DNA of 64,000 nucleotides, from assembly GCA_907165275.2 (NCBI GenBank), contig OU015659.1:2088501-2152500 (forward strand), given 5' to 3'. The notes beneath the pieces are model-generated. The model worked only from the letters and a program-made list of their open reading frames with translations. It ran no database searches and was not told the origin of the DNA. The number at the start of each line of letters is the position of its first letter. Within the stretch, counting starts at the first letter, position 1. The DNA comes from Zygaena filipendulae. Lineage: Eukaryota > Arthropoda > Insecta > Lepidoptera > Zygaenidae. Position numbers and translations under genes: made by a program. This document shows positions 20,720-36,823 of this stretch, piece after piece.

Positions 20720-21537
20720 TTTGCAATCAAATACACAATCAAAAGCACTTTTTCAACTAAGAAAACACATAAAGTTGCAACAAAGTAGACGCCATATTGT
20801 TTTTGTAGTGCCGTTGCCGGATGCTACCATTGTACCTAGTGTTGCCTCACGGAAAGTAATAAAACTTTCCCATAATATTGAAATGTCGTGAAATGCGTGA
20901 AATATACAGCCTGGCCCTACATACTTTTGCATTTATTGATAGTATACTTTCGAATTATTTACAAACATGTCGTATATTATAATATTTATGCCTTAAATTT
21001 ATTGTTTTTTGCGAAAAAAGCTTTTTGAATTTACTACCATTGTACTATTATATATTTCACATGGCAACTGTGCGAAAGGGACACACCAAGAAAAAAGAGT
21101 TTTCGCTCAGGCTCACTTCTATAAGGAGATATTGGTTAATTAAAAAAATACTTTATTTACATGTACGTAAGGTTTATTTTAATATGTCAAAATGATTGAA
21201 GTAAGCTTTCCAGTTGTACGAAGTACCTATTAATTCCATGCTAAGAAGATATTTGACAGATGTTTGACAGTTAACGGTCAGTCAGCCGTCAAACACCCCG
21301 CACCCGGCACCCCGCCTGAAAAACAACATTCAACAACTGTACCGAATGTACCGTTACCTATAAAAAGATTAATCATCCAATAAGGCCAGATAATTTAACT
21401 AATCAGTGGGAGGTGATTGTTTCGTGAGCAAGCAACACGACGTATCGTGAAGTGCATGAGGTGCATGCATTGATTCGTTACGTAAATTCGCCGTGATATA
21501 ACGTGTCAGCCCGGTCGGCACCTCAGCGAATCACGAA
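20720..21537. promoter_or_regulatory. Divergent intergenic region THAP-like / SQOR copy 1
   Basis: 818 bp between start codons. It probably holds the promoters and 5' UTRs of both genes. The last 250 bp before SQOR is richer in GC (GCACCCGGCACCCCGCC at 21299). No TATA box can be assigned with confidence. Confidence 0.4.
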
Positions 21538-27571
<6,034 letters not shown>

Positions 27572-27790
27572 CGCCGCAACGGACGATTCAAGTAACGCCG
27601 CTACAAATAACGTTACACGTTGTAATATATAAATAACGGTTCTAGTGATACAGCAACTAATTACTGACGGTTCTAGTAACGCCGTAACGAAAAAAAGGCG
27701 GTTCTAGTAACGACGTGACGAATAACCGATGGGTTCTAGTAACACCGTAATAATTAAAGGGACGGTTCTAATAACACGCATATAAAATTA
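27572..27790 (+). repeat. GGTTCTAGTAAC repeat array in SQOR copy 1 3' UTR
   Basis: Directly after the stop codon come about six spaced, degenerate copies of ACGGTTCTAGTAACGCCGTA at roughly 35-45-bp intervals. It lies in the presumed 3' UTR. Confidence 0.65.
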
Positions 27791-29285
27791 CGATAAAACC
27801 TAGTTTTATAAGTGATACTCCTGTGCTATACTGGTTATGTTGTAAAAATAGTTCTTTGAGTTGAATTCCATGGCTTTTTCTGTGTTATGTTATAACGGAT
27901 ACATATACAAAGTCGATCCCGGCTATGGCAGCGGCTGGCAATTATTTAAGGCATAGATGCTCATTTACTTATTAAGTCTTGAGCTCAAACGAAGAGATAA
28001 GTTACGATAGAAAATATTTCAAATTACTAATATGTTTGAATAACGTATGAGAAAGTATGTTTTTAAGAGTTTTTTTTTTTTATTTTACTACTCCTCTGTA
28101 ACTTTTTTTTCTTAATTTTTATTATTTCACTGTAATATTTTATAAGTTGTTTGTAACACACTCGTTTACTCGATGCAAATTGAGGGGATTTTTATGTAAA
28201 TAAAAGGCTGGTAGTTTCGGATAAAGTATTTCTGTGATAACGTGTTGTTATTTCCAACCTTATTGGTGTAGAATATAGGGTCTATGTTTGTGTTAATAGA
28301 TCACTTGTTTTGTACAGTAGCCAGCAGCAGAAATTTTTGACGCTTGTTGAATCTTACTGCAATAGTAATAAAGTTCTATTACTGGCGAAAGTTTTTACAT
28401 ATGTAACAATGACAACAGATGTAACAATAACAGTAACAATGAGCTTGAGCTGTCGGTGAAGGAGAACATCGTGAGGAAACCATAGCATGGTGGTAGGGCG
28501 CTTTCTAGTGCCCGGCTGGCTAGCTACTACCTTCAAGTTGCAAATCTGCCGCCGAGCACCTAACGGTGTGTTCCGGCAGCCCCACTTGAAAGCCAGTTCC
28601 CATCCCCATTCCAGGTCGGCAACGCACCTGCATGCCTTCTGGTGTTGCAGATGTCTATGGGCGGAGGTAATCACTTACCATCAGGTGTACCACTTGCCCG
28701 TTTGCCCTCTATGACATAAAAAAACATATTTTTGCTGATGATTGTACACAATGTGTGATGTGATTAAGTATGTTCCAAATGTAACACGAATAAAAAAGGG
28801 GTTTATATTTTCTCGCTAGAGTATTAATGGCGAATTTTAGAAGGATTTTATGCAAGTAAATAAAAAATTGTGCACGTTTTATTTGTTATTATTGTTACTA
28901 ATTTTATACTTAAAGTCTATGTTTATTGTTTACTATGATATACACAAATATATAAGAAATATTGTTTAATTCAACCTGGTTTTTATTTTCCAACTTCTGA
29001 ATAATGAGAAATATGAAAAAATGGTCAAACGAGTTTCGAAGCTGATTATGTATACTTACTCAGATTTTTTTAGATTTCGGGAAGTAATGGCGAATAGCGA
29101 ATTACGAAAAGCAACCTGCTCTCAAGAAATTGGGAGTCAGTTTATAGTGTTAGTGATTAAAAAAAAATAATACACAATACTTCAAGTTCATAATCTAGTT
29201 GGCCTCGTCAAAAAACTTGAACAATATCAAAAAAAATTACTTTCTTTTGTAAAAGCAAACAACAAAATTTTTGTGTTGCAATGAA
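27791..29285. other. SQOR copy 1 3' UTR and intergenic region
   Basis: A candidate polyadenylation signal AATAAA lies at 28199-28204. A retroposon 3' end follows (28440-28725). The rest, up to the SQOR copy 2 start, is AT-rich without a gene. Confidence 0.5.
28440..28725 (+). mobile_element. Non-LTR retrotransposon 3' end (RTE-like) fragment
   Basis: Contains GGAGGTAATCACTTACCATC, then AGGTGTACCACTTGCCCGTT and a run of A after ACATAAAAAA. This sequence style is very common as the 3' tail of lepidopteran RTE-type LINEs. It is 5'-truncated and carries no reverse transcriptase. Family assignment is from memory of lepidopteran repeats. Confidence 0.5.
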
Positions 29286-32200
29286 ATGGGTGTTATTTTT
29301 AGGAAATTATGTGGTTTTACTGCCCAAGTGACCCGGTACTACAGTCAGTCATCAACCTGCAGAGAACATCAGTGAGTGAATATATTTTTTTAGTAAGAGA
29401 ATATAGAAATCTTGTTTGTATCGATTTTATCTCTGGAACTACTTTACAATCTATTTCTATTAGAAAGTCTAAGGTCTAATAGTACATAATAAAAAGCGTA
29501 ATTCTGAGTGAAAAATATAGGTATTCATGTCCTCGATAATAATTTATACAGAAAGAAAAGTTATGTTATATTGAAACTTAAGAGCACTTTCAAAAACCGC
29601 GCCAGTGAGCTTCGAGCAACAGCAGTTACCTACATGATTATCGTAGTTATTTTCTGATTTGTATCTATTGTATTCAAATATCTATTGTATTGGAAAGTTT
29701 GCAATATTGTATGAGTTTGGACACGACTTTGTTGAAGGTGTAAGCTGCTGGTCGTGGGTGGAGGAACGGGCGGCTGCAGCATCGCCTGGCGGTTCTCCAG
29801 GAAGCTCAATCCTGCTGACATTATTGTATTGGAACCCTCCGAGGTGAATAATTCAAACATCTTTGTTCATACTTTTATCGTACCTTCATAATTAATTATT
29901 ACATCAGTCGAGGAACATCGACTCCTTATTCTTTTGGAAGGAGTCCTCGAAATATCTCATCCAGCTGACTGGAAGAAGTCTCCAAAGGGTCTCGTTCAGC
30001 CGGGACCTGCAATCTTCACCAGACGTCGGTATCTTGTGGGAGTCTGATTACAACGCTTCTTCCAATCTCGTTAGGTGGATGGGCTGGAAGGGGGTAAACC
30101 AAAATCTTTACAGAGCCTCTTATATACTACATTGTCCTGTAATCTACCTACCAGGTTGGCCACTATCAATATGCGTCTAAAAATACCACAGATCTTAGCC
30201 ATTGATTTAAGCTACTGAATACGAGTATACGAGCTAGTATAGTAGTTATTTTATAACATATAAATAAATGCGACATCCGTAAATTTTTCTCCAACTTAGA
30301 TATGTTATTATATTATGTAAGACTAGCTGTTCACACGCGGTAATTTCGGAGTTCCCGCGAGAATTTCCGGTTACTCAGCCTGTGTTACTCAAGGATAATG
30401 TAGCATTATAATGGTAAAAGAATTTTTGAAATTGGTCTAGTGGATTTTGAGTTAAATCGTAACCAACAAAAACAAAAATAGAAATTTTTCCTTATCAGTA
30501 GTTGCACCCAGTATACGTTATCTTCCAGTTCCACTACTACCAGCCGCTGTTCACACTAGTCGCGGCGGGGATAAAGAAGTTCGAGCTGAGCCGGAGGCCG
30601 CTGCGGGCGGTGCTGCCGCCGCGCGTGCCGTGGCTGCGCGACCACGCCGACACCTTCGACCCGTGCCGCAACCTGGTCCACACCCGGTGCGGCCACAGAA
30701 TCAAGTACGACTACATGGTGGTCGCCGTGGGCATGACGAATGATTACGATAAGGTTATTTGAATTTTATTCACATGGACTCGGAGGTTATTTTTCAGCGG
30801 GCTTAGCTCTATTTCGTAGCTATGCGATTTTTACTTTTAAGAATAAAGACTGTTGAATTGATCTGCTATCTAGGTAATTATGGAAGTGAAAAGTCACTCA
30901 CTGAGTAAACACAAAAAATCTAAATTTACTTGACTTGTAAAGCCGTTTGGCAGGTAGATAGTTTATAGGAAGGAGACGTCGGAGAGCTAAGAATAGATTT
31001 CATAGAGTTTCCGCGGAGATTCCCTTAACGTGAGTGGAACCCCAGGTAACAGCTAGTTATCTATACTAATATTATAAAGAGCAAAAGTTTGTGAGTTTGT
31101 GACGTTGTAGGGGGTAATCTCTGGATCTACTCAACCGATTTTGAAAATTCTTTCACTTATAGCAAGCTACAGTGATCCTGAGCGTCATAGGGTACTTTTT
31201 ATTTCGGAATTCCCGCAGGAACTCGGAAATTACTGTCACAGAATGCTGCAAGGCATTATTTCGCGATTTGTACTTTTTTGAGCAAGAAGATTAAATAAAT
31301 AAATTACCGCGGGGGTCCGCTAGTTATTTATATAGGTAGACAAGGTCTTCTTCGTATTTGCGAAAGACGAAGGTATGTATGACGTCATAATGTTAACTAC
31401 GGTTCGCAATCGTAATGCGATCGAGCTCGTTACACTATACTCAACGTGAACGAAAAAAGAGCATAATAAATATATGAGAAAACAACGCCCCGTCCGTCAT
31501 ATTGTCATTCTTTGTGACCACGTGACATGACATTAACTTCCCTCTTTACTTTTGATTCTTACGCTTATACCTGAAGGTTGAATGGCAGAGAATGCCACTG
31601 TGGCATTAAGTCCGCCTTTTGTACCATGATATGCATAGAGTTTACATAAATAAATAAATTATAGATTGTCAACTGGGCTAAGGCGGTTGGTGTGTGATTA
31701 GATTCCGGGCCTGAAGCGCGCGCTGGACGACCCGGCGAGCGGCGTGTGCACGATATACGCGGCGCAGTACTGCGCGCGCGCGTGGCGCTGCGTGCGGCGC
31801 GCGCGCGCCGGCCACGCCGTGTTCACGTACACGCGCCGCGCCGGCAAGTGCTCCGGCGCCGCGCAGAAGATCATGTACCTGGCCGACGATTATTTTAGAC
31901 AGGTAAGGTCGTAAGGTCATCGGAGGAATGTAAAACTAGCTGTCCCGCGCGGTTTCACCCGCGGTATTTTCGAAGTTCCCGCGGGAATCCGGGATAAAAA
32001 GTAGGGAAAACAAAAAATAAACTCACGTTCGTCTTTAAGGATGAACGTGCGTGATCTGGAACGCGATATATTATGCTTTTAAGCTGTAAAAGTGTCATCA
32101 TAATTGATTTAATAGTTCAGATGTTGTGATCTGCAACAAGTTTTCGAATGGCCGTGCTCACAACCTTTTTTGGTGCTGGCTCCACGCCTGCATATATTAC

Positions 32201-35200
32201 TATTACTCTTTGATAGCTTGACAGATAGATAACTCTTTATTGTACACCAAACTAAAAAAAGTGTTCTTAAATTGAACTTAAAAGGTTGCCCTTGTACTTT
32301 TATTTGCCCTATTAATTTCCAGAACAAGGTCCGCAATTTGATAGATATAACGTACAACACGGGCGGCGACGCCATGTTCGGCGTGGACAAGTACGCCAAG
32401 GCGCTGGCCGCGGTGGCGAGCGCCAGGGGCGTCGCCGTCAACTGCCAGGTCGAACTGGAGGAGGTGGCCGCGCGCTGCGCCGTGTTCCGGGCCGCGGGGG
32501 GAGAGGTGAGCATGGCGTGCAAATAAGCGGGGGGCGAGAGATCAAAGGAAAACTAAAAACCAGTTTGATATTTTTTTTTAAATTTTCTGTTTGAGTGGAA
32601 CATGGACCAGGTCCATGGAGTGGAAATAAGTGGAATATAGTGGAATAAGTGGAGAAAGTGGAATATAGGCAGGCACGCAGCTTATATCCTGCGTTATTAT
32701 AACAAAACAACAAAGTGTTCCCGGCTGGAGGAGGTGGCCGCGCGCAGAATTGAGGATGGGGGTATAAATAAACGGGAATGGGTGAGGGGGGGGGAGGGTT
32801 AAAAGAAAGACAATCGGAACCATTCCGATAGTAATTTTTGAAAAAAATTCTATTTGAGTGTGTGATCTCGTCTCGAAAGTGGAATATAGGCAGCTTATAC
32901 TCAAATCGGTAGTTTATTTAGGGATTTATGCATGTCGTGCGCTAACCCCGCTCCCCTCCCTCCCCACGTGCTTTCTGTCGCCGATTATTATTCTTTTATT
33001 ATATGCAATGCTGATGATTTACGGACAATTAACACATCTCTCTTCTGCCACCACCTCCGACTCCGACTCTGTCCGACTTCGACAAACCAAATTAAATAAC
33101 TCCGACTCCGAGTTCAGCTCCGACAAACTACCTCCGTAACATCCCTAATTCAAACCATATATATTTTATTGATTTTTTTGTATAATTTGCCTTTTATCTA
33201 TACATATAAATAAAATTGAAGTGTCTGTTTGTAATTCCAAATCAACAGCTTTGCATTAAATCCATATGAAAGTATGTAGGTTTTTTTTAAATCTATGTGT
33301 ATTTCGTTATTCCGGCTAATCTCTGAAATGGTTGGGCCTATTTCGACGGGACTTTCACTGGCGGATAGCCGATGTTATAAAAAATAACTTAGGTTGTCTG
33401 GAAGAGAAAGGTTGTCTGGAAGAGATCGCTAGTAAAACGATAAAATCGCCTTTATATGCCTTTATTTATAAGTTCTTGTTTTTGTTAACACACTCTAACA
33501 TTATTTTGGTGTACAATAAAGTGTCAATAAAGTATTCTATTCTATACTACTTTTAATTTGGGAAAACAATCGTTCCTGCGGGAATTCCGAAACTCACGCG
33601 GGCAAAACGGAGGGGCTCAGCTATATAGTGCCAAATGATTTTTGTATGTTTGTTTGCCCCCGCAGCCGGTGAGGGTGCCGTTCTCGCTGCTGCACGTGAC
33701 GCCGCCCATGTCCCCGGCGGCGTGCGTGGCCGCCAGCCGCGAGCTGGCGCCGCGCGGCGCGCTGGCCGTGGACGCGCGCTCGCTGCGGCACGTCGCCTTC
33801 GAGAACGTGTTCGGGCTCGGCGACTGCACCGACACGCCCAACAGCAAGACCGCCGCCGCCGTCGGTCGGTATCGCAGGGGTCGTTATTAATCATGTGATG
33901 TATTTTGAAAACTGTTTTAAACCCCTTGTAATATGTGAGGTTTTAGATTACCCTCCCCCCCCCCCATACCCAAAATCGTGTGATTTTTTTATAATACAAA
34001 AATATTGAAATTTTCAGAATATTATCGGTAGATCCGAGGTGTAATCTCATTAAATTATGTCAAATTAAGCACCGTCGTCCATCGTCAAAGCCACGCTGTT
34101 TGGTTCAGAATTATATCCCCCCCCGCCCCCTTTTGATATACGAGCCTCACGTGATTAATGGACGAAAATACAGAGAAAATACACTAACTAGACATCTCAA
34201 GTAATTTTCTACAATATTGCCAAACCTGTGAGTTTTGGAAACAAAAACTAAGTAAAAACGCAATCAAAAAGTGTTTAGTGAATTTCTTTACGTTCTGTGC
34301 CGTCTGTATACTATGGTCATTGGTCAGTACAAGAGACTTAGAAACACTCACATCCATACTTTTATGTAGTATAAAACAAAGTCGCTTCCCGCCGTCTGTT
34401 CGCGTTGATCTTAATTTAAACTGCGCAACGGATTTTAATGTGGTTTTCATCGATAGAACAGGAAGGTTTATACGTATAGTTCCTGAAACTCCGAAATTAA
34501 CGCGGGTGAAGCCGCAGAGGACAGCTATAGATAGATTAGTGTCGTCACTCGTTCCTTCCCCGCACTCCAGCGCAGCAGAGCCACGTGGTGGAGCGCAACT
34601 TGCTGAGCGCGATGTACGGCAAGCCGGCGCCCGCGCGGTACGACGGGTACGGCGCCTGCCCCATCCTCACGTCGTACAAGCGGGGGATACTCGCCGAGTC
34701 CCTCTACGACAAGCAGCCGTGCGAGACGTTCCCCTTCGACCAGGTGAGCGGTTATTCGCTACGACTTCTAAGTTCTACATAGCTAGTGTCATGGAGTAAC
34801 ATAGGGACATAGATAAGCAATAGTGTGTTAACCCACACTGGAGAAATTTTGAGTATATCGTGTTTTAAAAGTATAGCGCCATTTTGTGTCAACATTTTTT
34901 ATGTTAAATATTTAGTTACATATTTAAGCAATGTAATATGGTAAACACATAATTAAAAAACGTTCCCTAACTCTCAATAAATCGTTCTGAATCAATAACT
35001 TAATTTTGTGGGTTAACATGTTATTGCTTATCTGCGTCCATAGGGCTTTTTGTTATTACCGTAGGTACGAAAAATTCCTCAAGAAATTTAAAAATTCAAG
35101 TGTGTGGTGCCGCGTTTTTTTATAAATGGTTTTATCTTTCGCAATTTTCGTTTAAACTTTTTGTTTTAAAGTCTAAAGACTGCCGCACTATTGTTTAAAA

Positions 35201-35373
35201 TAGGGCTGGCCTTTGTTATGTTTTCCTATTACACGTTGCAGAGCAAAGAGAGTCGCTTCGTCTACTATTTGAAGAGAGATTACTTCCCGTACCTGTATTG
35301 GAACAAACTCATCAAAGGCAAGTGGAACGGCCCCGCCAAGTTCCGCAAAGTCATCAATCCGTTTGGTAGATAA
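29286..35373 (+). CDS. Sulfide:quinone oxidoreductase, mitochondrial (copy 2)
   Basis: Eight exons: 29286-29371, 29738-29843, 30529-30753, 31702-31902, 32323-32505, 33666-33864, 34571-34743 and 35242-35373 (1305 nt, 434 aa). Exons 2, 3, 4, 6, 7 and 8 have exactly the lengths of copy 1; exon 1 is 3 nt and exon 5 12 nt shorter. I chose the ATG at 29286 because it opens a frame (MGVIFRKLCGF...) that splices in phase 2 to the FAD-motif exon and looks like a mitochondrial presequence. LLVVGGGTGGCSIA, the cysteines in AAQYCARAW (about 163) and YDGYGACPIL (about 363), and [17 protein letters not shown] are all kept, so it should be active. Exons 4-6 are extremely GC-rich and Arg/Ala-rich compared with copy 1. 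A candidate AATAAA lies at 35391. The exon 2 acceptor (gttgaag) has a poor pyrimidine tract. Confidence 0.93.
30330..30480 (-). repeat. Helitron-type repeat
   Basis: Starts CTAGCTGTTCACACGCGGTA (CTAG at 30333-30336) and runs through GGAGTTCCCGCGAGAATTTC to the TTGAGTTAAATCGTAAC block. In SQOR copy 2 intron 2. Confidence 0.6.
31060..31323 (+). mobile_element. Helitron-type repeat next to the tail of another
   Basis: Starts TCTATACTAATATTATAAAG and ends in CTAG at 31320-31323. The CTAG of a preceding truncated copy lies at 31053-31056, so two Helitrons sit side by side, as when insertion occurs next to an existing end. Confidence 0.6.
31930..32045 (-). repeat. Helitron-type repeat, 3' half
   Basis: CTAGCTGTCCCGCGCGGTTT and the GAAGTTCCCGCGGGAATCC block on minus; the 5' half is missing. 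In SQOR copy 2 intron 4. Confidence 0.6.
32455..32905 (+). repeat. Intronic tandem duplication with exon 5 fragment
   Basis: CTGGAGGAGGTGGCCGCGCG, the end of SQOR copy 2 exon 5 (32455), recurs at 32725 in intron 5. Matching downstream sequence follows each copy (TTTGAGTGxG and GTGGAATATAGGCAG near 32590/32853 and 32658/32879). It is a diverged duplication of about 270 bp; the second copy lacks the splice donor. Confidence 0.65.
34368..34530 (+). repeat. Helitron-type repeat (second subfamily)
   Basis: AGTATAAAACAAAGTCGCTT to the hairpin block AACGCGGGTGAAGCCGCAG; the terminal CTAG is altered to CTAT. In SQOR copy 2 intron 6, ending about 35 bp before exon 7. Confidence 0.55.
34805..35039 (+). 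repeat. MITE family D, copy 1
   Basis: 235 bp with inverted ends GGACATAGATAAGCAATA and TATTGCTTATCTGCGTCC pattern, flanked by the 4-bp duplication ATAG (34801-34804 and 35040-35043). In SQOR copy 2 intron 7. Sister copies are at 37169-37403 and 38527-38761. Confidence 0.85.
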
Positions 35374-36823
35374 AGTCTGTATCATTTGTAAATAAATTTT
35401 TTATTGATTTATTTTCGAAAACAAGCAGTTTATGCTTAACTAATACTTAACGATTAACCATTTTACCCCTTAGAGGGTTAAATTTGATAAAACCTAAATG
35501 CTTCCTTACCTCATTAAAAAGGAAGTTTTGCGCTCAAGTTCAGACTTTGCGTTGTTTATCAGTCAAACTTTTTGATTTATTACAATGTTGAGGTATGTGT
35601 GGAAACGTTTGGGAATAACACTTATAAGTACATATAATAATATTATATCCGTTGCTTACCTAATTAAACTAAAATTAAATAATATAGCGGTAGAAACTTT
35701 TGTATGATTTAATAAGTAGCAAATAAACAACTATTCTTTTTGTTATAAATATTATATCACCACTTTTTTTATCTGACTTCTTAACAATCTCGATTCTATT
35801 CACGACTAGAAACATCTTAGGTATTTAAAGCATTACTCAAGGTTTTCGAAATAAAAACCATAAACTTCCATAAAAAATGTAAACGTTTCAACTCAAGGAC
35901 AAACATTGGTTGCCCTAAAACTATAAAACCCGTAACATACTGTGTTGGGGTGTGTCGTGTCACGACGGGATAGAATTGAACGACTGGCTTGCTGCTTCTC
36001 TAGCCTCTATGCTCTTCTTTAACTGACTTCAAAAAGGAGGAGGTTATTCAGGCTGCATAACTCCGTCATATACCTACAGACGGACTTGCAAAATTCTTTT
36101 TTTATTCGAAAGGAGTTTATTCATAAAGATCTGGTGATGAGTTTCGAAAACGGACAACGGAACTCTTGAAGTTTTTTTTTGTAAAATTTTGCTTCTTCTA
36201 AAACAAATTCAGACCCAACCACAAAGTTAATTAAGAATTTCCTTCCAATAAAAAAGTTACATTAACTTTGGAGGAAGCGCATGTTTTTTTTACCAGTAAA
36301 ATAATTAATCAGCGTTTCAATTTAGATATTTGAGTCGTGCCAGCACGAAATTAAATGCACACTATTCGACCAAATTGTGACTTTTAAATTGTTTTGAGAA
36401 CGCAATCATGTCATTGCATTGGCTTCAAGGCTCAAACAAAGAATAGAGATTATATAAAGAAGCGACACTCCCCGCCTTTCACCAATTTCATGCCTCCTCA
36501 TACCCCGCGAAAATGACCTTGGTAAAGACCGAAGAAAGTTTGTCACATATAGATTATGTTTTTTTCACTGACAGCTGACAGTTACTGTCAGCTCGCTGTC
36601 AATCTTACGACACGCACACGCGCACTACCCGTGTACAAGTCGGCCGTGTCTATTTGTGGGCAAGCACTTGAATCGGTTCATTCAAGGAGCGTCACCGGGC
36701 GACATAACACTCCCCAACACAACAGTATGTTTCAGATTTATTGACATTTTGATTGATTTCAAAATACCTATTTCCTATTTTATTAATACTGCACCAAACA
36801 TTGTCTATGACTAGGTGTATGCG
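35374..36823. other. Intergenic between SQOR copy 2 and LRR gene
   Basis: 3' UTRs of the two converging genes are expected here. About 36400-36720 is an inverted copy of the repeat family E seen at 50545-50850 and 54355-54890. The rest is AT-rich; no gene is found. Confidence 0.5.
36400..36720 (-). repeat. Repeat family E, copy 1
   Basis: About 320 bp related in inverted orientation to 50545-50850 and 54355-54890. The shared core includes GCTGACAGTTACTGTCAGCT (a palindrome) and GCGACACTCCCCGCC-type sequence near one end. No ORF. Confidence 0.65.

Noticed and set aside
29900..30130. Possible coding remnant
   Set aside because: Codon-like texture and moderate GC, but no frame long enough and no recognisable motif; left unannotated.
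33553..33894. 113-codon minus-strand ORF rich in Arg
   Set aside because: Antisense to SQOR copy 2 exon 6; only high GC keeps it open.
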